64,000 bases of DNA from JBJFCE01 sp964437825. GTDB lineage: Bacteria; Bacillota; Clostridia; Lachnospirales; Lachnospiraceae. The translations under genes and the position numbers were made by a program. Positions within the stretch are counted from its first letter, which is position 1. The number at the start of each line of letters is the position of its first letter. The notes beneath the pieces were generated by a model that did not search any database, had not been told where the DNA came from, and saw nothing but the letters and a program-made list of their open reading frames with translations. Of the stretch, positions 54,003 to 63,404 are shown piece by piece. The stretch spans positions 1 through 64,000 of the forward strand of contig CAYTIH010000006.1 of assembly GCA_964437825.1 (NCBI GenBank), read 5' to 3'.

Positions 54003-56396
54003 CTACTCCGGTATACCGTAAAGTACACCTCTTGAGCCCGTTGCTATAAAGAATCTGCCAAAGGTACGGCAGTCTCCGTCAATGCTGTTGATTTCTCCAA
54101 ACATTTGTCTGTCCGTATTGATACGCTCCGCACTCGCAAGCTCATCAAAGCTGCGGTAAAATCCATAGACGCCATTCACCTTGCCGCAGAAATAAATCGC
54201 CTTTTGATCCTTTTTATAATTACTCCCCGGAGACAAAAGGCCAAGTCCCACACGGTATACCGCATCCTTCTCATGAGAAAGCTTTTTCAGCAAAATCTCA
54301 TCTTGTTCCTTGTCATAAGTATATTTCCACAGGCCTCCCTCGGAAACCGCCATATAGAATACGCCGCTTTTTCCCGCTTCTCCGCGGATTTCCGTTTTAT
54401 TCCTGGTATCTATGAGACCAAATTCAACCTCCGGAAAGGATGCCGTAATGCTCCTCTGGTAAAAGCTTATGCCGCCGTCCCTGCTGATATACATTTTGGA
54501 GGCATCTCCAAATCCGTAAAAAAGTTCGGAATCCGTCCGGTCGGAAAACACCTTCATTCTGCCCTCTGTAACTTCTGCTCCGTTTAGATCAAATACCCGT
54601 ACTTTTTGAAAGGTAAGTCCCTGATCCTTGCTCACAATAACTCCCTCAATCGGCAGCATGATCATATCGGCGACGGACCAGACAATAGTCTGCGTATCCG
54701 GGCTTAATGCCGCCCAGCCGGAATTGGTATTGGGATTCTCGATTCCGTGAAGCTGCCTGTCCAGATAATCGGAAATCCCAAACGGCATCGGAAGGTGCTC
54801 AAAGCTCCTGCACTGATCCTTTGACAGGATCAGTCCTCCCTTGGTATGTCTTGTCCAGTTTCCTCTGGGTGTTACTATCACAGTCTCCGGCTCATCATCC
54901 GAGAAATCCGCATTGATACAGGTAATGTAGCGGTTACCCTCCGCATCGGCGAAGGAATTCTCACAGGGTCTGTCCACATCCTCAAAAGCAAAGCCGCCCA
55001 GATCCCCTACAATATCAATACATTGAACCCGTCCCCCCGTAGGACTGTATACATTCAGATGCACGGTTTCCTCAATTCCGTTGCAGCAATCGGAAAAGCT
55101 CCGGTCAGCCTGCAGCAGATTTTCACTTCTGAACACGCCGGTGCCGGAATTAAACCATACCTCATCCGGACAAAACGGGTTGATTTTAATATCACTGAGC
55201 CAATGAATCAGCGAACGGCCCCCATTGTACTCTTTTTTCATATACGGAGCATGGAAATGCATATTGCCGATTTCCAGATCATGCAAAATAACCTGCCAGT
55301 TTTCACCATAGTCCGCCGACAAATAAATCTTGTCCCCGTTACTTCGGCAAATCGTACTCAGTACCAACAGTCCCGGCTTGGACGCACAGGAAGAAATCCC
55401 CGAAAAGCCGAAATTATAAGCGGCATGATGATGGTCTTTTTGGCCCTCCACTAACGGAAATAGCAATTCATCCTCAAGTCTGGGGTCCCTTTGCGCAATT
55501 AAAACGGTATTGGAGGCATTCGGCGTAATCTCTTCCCATGATGAAATTCTTCCTCCGGAAAGGAAATCATACCTGACCACCCGTCCGCCCAGCGTATCTC
55601 CGGAATCACAGCTGTATCCGTTTTCAACTACATAGGAGTTCTTTCCGGTATTGGCAAAAGTGACATATAAATATTTTCCGTCATAGTCATAACGCTGTGC
55701 CACAAGTCCCGACATTCTGGATTCTTCAAAAAAATAATGCTCCGGTTCGGACAGCTGTTCAAAGCTTGTTCCCTGATCATAGGAAACATAAAGAGAATGC
55801 CCCCTTTGACCGTCACTTGTTTTTGTAGTAACGCCGGCGCTGCCCACCACCAGACAGTGATCCTCGGGGCTTACAAATACAAACGTCAGATACTGCTCCC
55901 CGCAGACATCCTTAACCGTCCATGTCTCTCCCCTGTCATGAGATATCAAAAAACCGTTTTGCTGGCTTGCAAAATAAAGCGTATCAGGATCCTTCTGCGA
56001 TACCACCAGACGCATCCCCGTGCCTCTTCCGTTCAGATTGCCGTGTACCGGAACCGGAATAGTACGATAAACAAAATGCTCCCCGTAATCCTCGGATACG
56101 GCAAGCGTACCTTTTCCTTTCTCCCATACGCCCGATGCAATATATAAACGCTCCGGATACCGATCATCCAGCGCTGCGGCAATCGGAAATGTTTCATCCA
56201 GCTGATCGTTTGTCACATGATCAATCAGACTTTTCCATGTCTGCTTTTCATAATCAAAACGATAAACGCCGCCGATATCGGTCCTGCAATACAGCACATG
56301 CTCTTTCTTTTTATGAAACAGAAAACCGGTAACGTAGCCGCCCCCGGGAATCGGCAGATTATGATATTCATAAGGAACACTGTTCATATTTTCCAT
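54003..56396 (-). CDS. GH74-like beta-propeller glycoside hydrolase (xyloglucanase-like)
   Basis: This 797-residue protein matches GH74: two seven-bladed propellers with BNR-like repeats (SHDRGETW, SYDQGTSF, SADYGENW, SRDGGISF). The opening GGGYVTGFLFH and CRTDIGGVYRF agree with the family, placing the general base at Asp40. HWLSDIKINPF places the acid at Asp402. No signal peptide is present, so it should act inside the cell on imported oligosaccharides, if xyloglucan-type glycans are the substrate. The ATG at 56396 follows GAGGG. Confidence 0.8.
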   Translation of the reverse strand: MENMNSVPYEYHNLPIPGGGYVTGFLFHKKKEHVLYCRTDIGGVYRFDYEKQTWKSLIDHVTNDQLDETFPIAAALDDRYPERLYIASGVWEKGKGTLAVSEDYGEHFVYRTIPVPVHGNLNGRGTGMRLVVSQKDPDTLYFASQQNGFLISHDRGETWTVKDVCGEQYLTFVFVSPEDHCLVVGSAGVTTKTSDGQRGHSLYVSYDQGTSFEQLSEPEHYFFEESRMSGLVAQRYDYDGKYLYVTFANTGKNSYVVENGYSCDSGDTLGGRVVRYDFLSGGRISSWEEITPNASNTVLIAQRDPRLEDELLFPLVEGQKDHHHAAYNFGFSGISSCASKPGLLVLSTICRSNGDKIYLSADYGENWQVILHDLEIGNMHFHAPYMKKEYNGGRSLIHWLSDIKINPFCPDEVWFNSGTGVFRSENLLQADRSFSDCCNGIEETVHLNVYSPTGGRVQCIDIVGDLGGFAFEDVDRPCENSFADAEGNRYITCINADFSDDEPETVIVTPRGNWTRHTKGGLILSKDQCRSFEHLPMPFGISDYLDRQLHGIENPNTNSGWAALSPDTQTIVWSVADMIMLPIEGVIVSKDQGLTFQKVRVFDLNGAEVTEGRMKVFSDRTDSELFYGFGDASKMYISRDGGISFYQRSITASFPEVEFGLIDTRNKTEIRGEAGKSGVFYMAVSEGGLWKYTYDKEQDEILLKKLSHEKDAVYRVGLGLLSPGSNYKKDQKAIYFCGKVNGVYGFYRSFDELASAERINTDRQMFGEINSIDGDCRTFGRFFIATGSRGVLYGIPE

Positions 56397-56535
56397 CCAA
56401 AACCCTCTTTCCATTTTTTACCTTTATTTTAACATTCTAACCTATTTCTCCGGAAAAATATACCTATTTTTTGCCGAAATAACCGATTGCCGCGATACAC
56501 ACATATGCGCTTTCCCGATTTTAACGCAAACCTTG

Positions 56536-56583
56536 TTCAAGATCAGCTCAAGAATCAGTTCAAGATCAGGAGTTCAAGATCAG
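56536..56583 (+). repeat. four TTCAAGATCAG-type repeats upstream of an ABC operon
   Basis: TTCAAGATCAG occurs at 56536-56546, 56559-56569 and 56573-56583, with a variant CTCAAGAATCAG at 56547-56558. The block ends 12 bp before the -35 box of the ABC operon, so it may be a binding site for an activator or repressor. Confidence 0.65.
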
Positions 56584-56595
56584 TTGTCGAAATTC

Positions 56596-56624
56596 TTGAA
56601 AAGACGGCTCATGTTTGATATACT
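56596..56624 (+). promoter_or_regulatory. promoter of the ABC exporter operon
   Basis: TTGAAA (56596-56601), a 17-bp spacer and TATACT (56619-56624) lie 21 bp upstream of the ATPase start. Confidence 0.75.
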
Positions 56625-56645
56625 TGAATCTGAAGGGACTATGCT

Positions 56646-57323
56646 ATGCTGACAATCAGGGATCTAACATTTTCCTATCATCGGAAGAATATTATAAATC
56701 ATATCGATTTGCAGATAGAGCAGGGAGACTGTATCGGCATCGTCGGTGCAAACGGGTGCGGTAAATCAACACTGCTCTCCGTGATCGCCGGCGCTCAAAA
56801 AGCCGCCGGGGGCAGCATTGCTTTTGAGCAGGAAGCGTTTTCTTCCAATTCTCAAAAGCGTATCGACAGGATTGGATATGTTCCTCAGGATAATCCTCTG
56901 GTTCCGGATTTGTCCGTGCGTGATAATCTGTTTTTATGGTTCCGCGGCGATCGCAGCGCCTTTCATAAGGAACTTCAGACCGGCTTTTTACAGCTTATGA
57001 ATTTATCTGAAGTTCTTTCCATGCCCGTATCCAAGCTTTCCGGAGGCATGAAAAAACGAGTCAGTCTCGGGCTTGCGCTTCAAAATCATCCCGCATTTCT
57101 GATTTTGGATGAACCCAGTGCAGCTCTTGATCTGGTCTGTAAAGCAGATATCCGCCGCTATTTGTCACTTTATCTGTCAAACGGGGGAACTGTCTTAATC
57201 ACCACCCATGAGGAATCGGAGCTTTCTTTATGCAATAAGCTCTATCTGCTCAAGCACGGGCTTTTACATCAGATTCATCCTTCGCTGCGCGGAGACGACC
57301 TGATCGACCTAATAAAAGCATAA
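56646..57323 (+). CDS. ABC transporter ATP-binding protein (exporter type)
   Basis: This 225-residue ATPase has Walker A GANGCGKST, signature LSGGMKKR and Walker B LILDEPSAALD, with the switch His in TTHEES. It should energise the two ABC-2 permeases further down (59862-62125). It follows GAAGGGA. It is 20 bp upstream of the Q/N-repeat membrane protein gene. Confidence 0.92.
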   Translation: MLTIRDLTFSYHRKNIINHIDLQIEQGDCIGIVGANGCGKSTLLSVIAGAQKAAGGSIAFEQEAFSSNSQKRIDRIGYVPQDNPLVPDLSVRDNLFLWFRGDRSAFHKELQTGFLQLMNLSEVLSMPVSKLSGGMKKRVSLGLALQNHPAFLILDEPSAALDLVCKADIRRYLSLYLSNGGTVLITTHEESELSLCNKLYLLKHGLLHQIHPSLRGDDLIDLIKA

Positions 57324-57343
57324 AATTTTACGGAGGGGACATT

Positions 57344-59799
57344 ATGTATCCAGAAGACGAAGAATCCAAAACCATTCCACTGCAGCCTGCCGATGGCACC
57401 GGCGCTTCTCCTGCACAAAATGCAGTTCAAGAGCCGCAAAGTACCGACAGTCAGGACAATGGTCGCGAACAAAACCAAACGCAGAGCCAGACCTATCAGA
57501 ATCCTGATGGTCAGAATATGAATCAGGCTTATCAGAGTCCTTACGACCAGAATCAGGCTCAAAATCAAGCTCAGAATCAAGCTTATCAGAACCCTTACGG
57601 CCAGAATCAGGCTCAAAATCAAGCCCAGAATCAAGCTTATCAGAACCCTTACGGCCAGAATCAGGCTCAAAATCAAGCCCAGAATCAAGCTTATCAGAAC
57701 CCTTACGGCCAGAATCAGGCTCAAAATCAAGCTCNNNNNNNNNNNNNNNNNNNNNNNNNNNNNNNNNNNNNNNNNNNNNNNNNNNNNNNNNNNNNNNNNN
57801 NNNNNNNNNNNNNNNNNNNNNNNNNNNNNNNNNNCAGAATCAAGCTTATCAGAACCCTTACGGCCAGAATCAGGCTCAAAATCAAGCTCAGAATCAAGCT
57901 TATCAGAACCCTTACGGCCAGAATCAGAATCAGACCTACCCGAATCCTTATGACCAGAACCAGAATCAGACCTACCAGAATCCTTATGACCAGAACCAGA
58001 ATCAGACCTACCAGAATCCTTACGGCCAGAACCAGAATCAGACCTACCAGAATCCTTATGGTCAGAGCCAGAGCCAGAACACCAATCCTTATGGTCAGAA
58101 TATGAATCAGACCGCTGCGGGAATGTATCAGGGCTTTCAGCAGACCTATCAGCAGGGTACGAATCAGGGGTACAATACACAGCAGGGCTATCAGAATCCT
58201 TACTATGTTAATGCTGCCGGCATGAATCCAAACGATTTTAACGGAGGATCTCCCAAGAAAAAATCAAAGCGGAGAATTATCATTCCCATCGTTATTCTTC
58301 TGATTGTTTTAATTATCATAGGTGTAGTGCTCTTCTTTGTATTTCGTAAGAATGAGTCTCCAAAAGATGTTGTTACCTCAGCTATGAACAACACCTTTTC
58401 CCAAAAAGTGCCTACCTCCGTTTCTTCCTATATCGGCAGCGATGAATTAAATAAGCTGGTAGAGTCCGGCGCTTATGAGGAATCCTTTACATTAAACATT
58501 ACCAGTCTTGACGGATACTCCATGCCAAATGAGGCATATCTGCTTGAAGGAATGGGTTTGTCAGCAGTCGTATCTTCGGATCTCAATAATGAGCAGTTTT
58601 CAGGATGCGTTGCGCTTACCTATGGCGGAATTTCTTATCTTGACTTCAAGATCTATGCTTACGACGATTATATGGCTGTTTCCTGTCCTTCTTTATTTGA
58701 CGGCTATATCGAGTTCAAGACAAGTGATTTCAGCAGGGACTTCAACAACTCACCGCTCTCCTCTATGCTGGGTGAGACCATTGATACCGTAGTTACTTTT
58801 GATTTCTTCGAATATATGAAAGAAATCTCTTCCAATACGAATGTAAATACCGAGCTTCCCGATGAAATCAATGAATTCATGGAAAACATCGAATACAGAA
58901 AAGCGGATGCCCTGACGATCGAAATCAACGGAAAGTCCCAGAACTGTCAGGGATATGACGTCGTTGTCACTCCGGAGGCTATGGAAGCGATTGCATCCTA
59001 TATTGCCGATCAGTCCTCAGTAAGTCTGAGTGAAATCAAAGAATATCTTCCGTCAGAGGAACTTGTTTTTACGGTATATGTGGATAATCAGGACCGCATG
59101 GTTCAGCTTTCCTTTAATACCTCTATGAAGGTTGATTATTACACCATGACAATACAAGGAGACCTTTCCTTTATCGGCAAGGACCGCCCGACTGATCAGA
59201 TCAGCGGTGTTATTGACGTAACCATGGCGGGAAGTACCTTAAGCATAACCATCAACAGTCTGACCAACAATACGGACACTACTTCCGTAACCAATGCGAA
59301 TATCGACATGTCAATGGCGGATATGAATATCGGCAGCGTTACTTATTCTTCTTCCTTTGATACGCAGTCCGGCAACTATTATTTATCTCTGGAATCGGAG
59401 GTCATGTACGAAACTCTGATCGATTTGTGTCTGGATACAACCTATCATGATGTTGTTGCGGGAAAAGGCTATACCTGTGATATTAATGAGCTCTATATCA
59501 ATATTGGGGATGAATTTGAAATCGGAATGGACGGTTCCTTATCTGTCGCACCTTTATCCGGCAGCGTTGAACAGCCTTCAGGCACTTCATACGATCTGTT
59601 CCAGATGACAGAAAGCGACTTTGAAGCGCTTGCGGCGGAAATGACTGACAATCTCTTAAATAGTCCTTTTGCAAGTATCGTTGGAGAGATCTATGATGAA
59701 TATTCCTTTGACGATTATGACGACTATTATTATGATGATTATTATGACGATTATGATGATTATTATGATTATGATGATTTTTATGATTTTGACTTTTGA
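57344..59799 (+). CDS. Q/N-repeat single-pass membrane protein, interrupted by gap
   Basis: The N-terminal region is a low-complexity Gln/Asn/Tyr-rich repeat (unit QNQAYQNPYGQNQAQNQA, 54 bp, then shorter QNQNQTYQNPYD units). A basic KKKSKRR and a transmembrane helix (IPIVILLIVLIIIGVVLFFVF) follow, then an ectodomain of about 460 residues that I do not recognise. The tail is extremely Asp/Tyr-rich (DDYDDYYYDDYYDD). The basic residues imply N-in/C-out topology. A 100-N gap in the repeat makes the frame look broken, but both flanks encode the same repeat. The start follows GGAGGGG. Confidence 0.8.
57541..58070 (+). repeat. 54-bp coding tandem repeat with degenerate shorter units, around a gap
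   Basis: The left flank has three nearly identical 54-bp units (QNQAYQNPYGQNQAQNQA). The right flank continues them, then changes to about four units of QNQNQTYQNPYD/G. The units are almost identical at DNA level, so they were recently amplified. Confidence 0.92.
57735..57834. other. assembly gap (100 N)
   Basis: A gap of conventional size lies in the 54-bp repeat. Joining the two flanks in frame needs a gap length that leaves remainder 2 on division by 3, which 100 does not. Confidence 0.99.
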
Positions 59800-59861
59800 T
59801 CATTATGATATATCATAAACCCAAATGTGGATCATGATGGATTTCAGTTCATTGACAAACT

Positions 59862-61100
59862 ATGAAACTGCGTGCACGCTACTACTATTATGAATGGAAA
59901 AGGATATTGAAATATATCCCACAAATGCTAATCGGAGCAATTGTACTGGTCATGATGGCCGGTGCAATTGCTTTTTGTGCTGTTCAGATATTTACGGATA
60001 CGGATGCTGCTCCCAAAGTGCGTGTTGCCTTTGTCGTGGATGACCAATCAGACAGCCTATCCCTGCTTGTTGACTTTATCGGCAGTATGAAGAGCACGGA
60101 AAACAGTTTTATTTTTCAGGAAATGAGCTTAAATGATGCCCAAACATCGCTTGATCACGGAGATATTTCCGCCGTCATGATTCTGCCGCAGCAGGTTATT
60201 TCCGGTATTATGGATGGCTCCAACAGGCATATTCAGGTCATTCTGTCGGACCATGATCCGCTTTCGGCCATTTTATTACAGGAGCTGGCAGCAGCCGGAG
60301 CAAAAATACTCTCCAGCGCCCAGGCAGGCACCTATACCATGACGGAGCTATATATCAATGCAGGTCTTTCGGACAGTCTCTCTGCTGCATATACGGCGCT
60401 TGATCTCAGAAATCTGCAATATGCACTAGTGCGGGATGATCTGTTTCGCTGCGCAAGTGCGGATCCCACCGGGAAGGTACCAGTCACCTCCTATTATCTG
60501 GCCTCGGGTCTTATTTTCTTTTTTCTGATGTTCGGGACAGGCTGTGTCATCTTCTATGATAAGGGTTCCAAATCAAGAGTCCTGAAGCTCAAAAGCATCG
60601 GAATCGGTACCCTGAGCGAATGTTTTTCTCACTTTCTCGGTATCCTGTTTTATCAGCTGATCCCGGCTTTGCTGGTCTGCATCCCGTTTATCAGACAGCT
60701 TTTTCTCAAATCAATGAATCTAAAGACCTTTGGCGGACTTGTATTCTTATTATTGATCTTCCTACTGGCTTCCTGTTCCTATCTCTTTTTTCTGCTGGAG
60801 GCTTCATCAACGGCCGCTTTTGCCGTCATATTCATTTTCAGCGTCACGATACTCATGATGCTTGTTTGCGGATGCTTTATCCCGACCGGACTTATGCCGT
60901 CTGCTCTGATTTCCTGGTCACGTTATCTCCCCGCAGGCGATATGATGCAGCAATGGTTTCATATTCTCAGTTATCTGAACAAAACCTCTTATCAGTACGG
61001 AGCTCTTTTTGATCATACCTGTCTGCGTCTGCTGATGTTCACACTGCTTTTTTATGCGGCAGGTGTACTGATTCATGGTATAAGGAGGCGAAATCTATGA
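59862..61100 (+). CDS. ABC-2 type permease, first of pair
   Basis: This 412-residue membrane protein has one N-terminal transmembrane helix, an extracytoplasmic domain of about 170 residues, and five or more C-terminal helices, the ABC-2 layout of drug/peptide/polymer exporters. No clear Shine-Dalgarno site precedes the ATG, which is 62 bp after the previous gene. It overlaps the next permease gene (ATGA). Confidence 0.85.
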   Translation: MKLRARYYYYEWKRILKYIPQMLIGAIVLVMMAGAIAFCAVQIFTDTDAAPKVRVAFVVDDQSDSLSLLVDFIGSMKSTENSFIFQEMSLNDAQTSLDHGDISAVMILPQQVISGIMDGSNRHIQVILSDHDPLSAILLQELAAAGAKILSSAQAGTYTMTELYINAGLSDSLSAAYTALDLRNLQYALVRDDLFRCASADPTGKVPVTSYYLASGLIFFFLMFGTGCVIFYDKGSKSRVLKLKSIGIGTLSECFSHFLGILFYQLIPALLVCIPFIRQLFLKSMNLKTFGGLVFLLLIFLLASCSYLFFLLEASSTAAFAVIFIFSVTILMMLVCGCFIPTGLMPSALISWSRYLPAGDMMQQWFHILSYLNKTSYQYGALFDHTCLRLLMFTLLFYAAGVLIHGIRRRNL

Positions 61101-62125
61101 AATTTTCCTTCTGGTACCGTTATCTGATATTATCGGTGAAGCGTACGTTAAAAAAACCGTTTTCCATCCTATTGCTTTGTCTGTTTCCGCTGATTACCTT
61201 TCTGTTCCTGAACTTCGGATCTCAGGAAACGGGATTATATGTTGCAGTCTATGCCGATGCCGGGGATGGCTTTTCCCAGAAGCTTGTCTCAAAGCTCGCA
61301 GACAGAAACGGTATTTATCATTTTTATCAGGCCGATTCCAAAGAACTGTTGTATCAGGATGTCGCATCAGGATATGCGGAATGCGGATATGTATTTCCGG
61401 ATGAGCTGCTTGACAATTTAGATGCCGGCAGGAAGAAAAATCTGGTAGATGTGGTTGTATCAACCTCAACTACCATGAGCAAAATCACAAATGAAATTGT
61501 ATATTCCGAGCTTTTCGAAGAATATTCTCTGTGCATTTTGGAAGACTACCTGACCGAATCAGGTACGCTTGAAGGGATAACCGATTCCGAAATTGAATCC
61601 CTTTATAGAAAATATTTAAGCAACGGTTCCACCTTTGCTTTTGATTTTACCGGTGCCTATCAGGATTATCACGCAATCCGAAACGGCATGACCGAACATA
61701 CGGTAACCGGGATGATCGGTATTCTGATTTTACTTGGCAGCTTTTCCGGATTATTCCAATACGCCGATGATAACAAGCAGAAAATCTATGCAAGCATTCC
61801 CGCTTCTTCCAAACGGCTGCTCGCTCTCACACAGATCGCGTGTCCTCTTCTGCTGTTCTTGCTGGCCGGGGGACTGTGCCTTGTGCAAATCGGTTCCTTT
61901 ACGGATACAGGCAGTATCCTTCGATATCTCTGCTATGGACTACTGGTACTGCTTGTCTGCATCCTGCTGTATCCGTTCCTGCGCTTTCGAATGATCCTGT
62001 TAGTCATTTTACCGCTCTATCTGATTGGATGCATGATTTTCACACCAATGTTTATAGATATTACGCTTTATCTGCCAAAGCTTGCATGGATCAGCCGGTT
62101 ATTCATTACCTATTATCTGCTGTAA
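61097..62125 (+). CDS. ABC-2 type permease, second of pair
   Basis: This 342-residue membrane protein has the same layout as its partner: a first helix near residues 22-40, an extracytoplasmic domain, then about five helices. It starts inside the end of the preceding gene with GGAGG upstream, so the two are coupled and probably form a heterodimer. It ends the operon. It shows family-level similarity only; substrate unknown. Confidence 0.82.
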   Translation: MKFSFWYRYLILSVKRTLKKPFSILLLCLFPLITFLFLNFGSQETGLYVAVYADAGDGFSQKLVSKLADRNGIYHFYQADSKELLYQDVASGYAECGYVFPDELLDNLDAGRKKNLVDVVVSTSTTMSKITNEIVYSELFEEYSLCILEDYLTESGTLEGITDSEIESLYRKYLSNGSTFAFDFTGAYQDYHAIRNGMTEHTVTGMIGILILLGSFSGLFQYADDNKQKIYASIPASSKRLLALTQIACPLLLFLLAGGLCLVQIGSFTDTGSILRYLCYGLLVLLVCILLYPFLRFRMILLVILPLYLIGCMIFTPMFIDITLYLPKLAWISRLFITYYLL

Positions 62126-62166
62126 AAGACATCTGTTTTCCATACACGCTTACGGCATATTTGCTG

Positions 62167-63372
62167 CTACTTATTTTGCATCAGCTTAATCATTGCATCA
62201 TTCAGTCCTTTGACCGTCAGCTTATACATAGGAAGCAGACTCTTGATCGCAGTTTCCGCTTCTCTCCACGGCGCATTTCCGGGTGCCATCTTGGGATTGA
62301 GCCATACAATCTTTTTATAATGGCGCTTGATCAGCTGCAGCCATTCCCAACCGGATAATCCGTCATTGGGGCCTCTGTAGTTCCCGTTTGCGGAATACAG
62401 TTCCTCCGGTGCCATTGCGGCATCTCCCACAATGACAACCTTATAGTCACTGTCCAAATTCCGGAACATCCACTCCGTATCAATCCAGTCCCCATTCTCG
62501 CACTCCGGCGTCTTATAAACCTTACTATAAATACAATTGTGAAAATAATAACATTTTACATCCTTATAATGTCTGGATTTATTCACAGCCTGAAACAATT
62601 CATTCAAAAGGGAACTGTAAGGTATCATGGTTCCGCCGGAATCCATTAACAGTAACAGCTTTACGGCATTTTTCCTGGGTTTTTGCATGACAATCTGAAG
62701 ACATCCCCCATGATTACAGGTCTTATCAACCGTACCGTCAATATCCAGCTCCGTCTCTGGAATATCAAGCTTTGTGGAGAACTGGTGGAGCCTTCGAAAT
62801 GCCAGCTGAAACTGTCTGTTCGTCAATACTCTGTCATCACGAAAGTCCTTATATTTTCTGGCGCCGACCACTTCAAAAGCAGACTGATAACCGGTCTGAC
62901 CTCCTACCCGGATACCGCCCATATTCCCGCCGGTATTGCCGAACATGGTCTTTCCCATCGTTCCGATCCAGAAGCTTCCACCGTTATGCTCGGAATCCTG
63001 ATCGCGCAGACGATCCTTGAACTTTGTCTCCACGTCTTCCTTGTCAATCTGAACGGAGTCCTCCATCTGATTCATGTAATCCCGGTTCATTTCATGCAGC
63101 AGATCATTCATATCGGGTTTATCCAGCCATTTCAGCATCTGATCCGTAACCGTACGGTCATTCTTTCCGGCCCGAAAACACTCCTCAAAGGTCATATCGA
63201 ATTTATCAAAATCGGTTTCACTTTTTACCAGAATCATTCTGGCCAGATAATAAAATCCAGTCAGACTGCTCTCATGAAGTCCCTGACATAGCGCATCCTG
63301 AAGTGTCAGCCACTCTCCAAGCGAGACATTCAAGCCGTTTTCACGAAGTTTATAGAAAAATCCCGTAAACAT
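62167..63372 (-). CDS. VWA-domain protein, CoxE-like
   Basis: This 401-residue cytoplasmic protein has a helical N-terminal half and a C-terminal von Willebrand A-like domain with LLLMDSGGTMIPYS (MIDAS-like) and KVVIVGDAAMAP. Such proteins pair with MoxR ATPases as metal-dependent chaperone or insertion systems. The ATG at 63372 follows GGGGG. It is 32 bp downstream of the MoxR gene. Confidence 0.87.
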   Translation of the reverse strand: MFTGFFYKLRENGLNVSLGEWLTLQDALCQGLHESSLTGFYYLARMILVKSETDFDKFDMTFEECFRAGKNDRTVTDQMLKWLDKPDMNDLLHEMNRDYMNQMEDSVQIDKEDVETKFKDRLRDQDSEHNGGSFWIGTMGKTMFGNTGGNMGGIRVGGQTGYQSAFEVVGARKYKDFRDDRVLTNRQFQLAFRRLHQFSTKLDIPETELDIDGTVDKTCNHGGCLQIVMQKPRKNAVKLLLLMDSGGTMIPYSSLLNELFQAVNKSRHYKDVKCYYFHNCIYSKVYKTPECENGDWIDTEWMFRNLDSDYKVVIVGDAAMAPEELYSANGNYRGPNDGLSGWEWLQLIKRHYKKIVWLNPKMAPGNAPWREAETAIKSLLPMYKLTVKGLNDAMIKLMQNK

Positions 63373-63404
63373 GTTACCCCCATTCCGAAGCAATCCTTTT
63401 GATA

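Noticed and set aside
57344..59799. Two separate genes (57344-58105 and 58102-59799) or a frameshifted pseudogene
   Set aside because: The apparent frame change falls on a 100-N placeholder of arbitrary length. Both flanks encode the same QNQAYQNPYG repeat in open frames, so one gene is far more likely.
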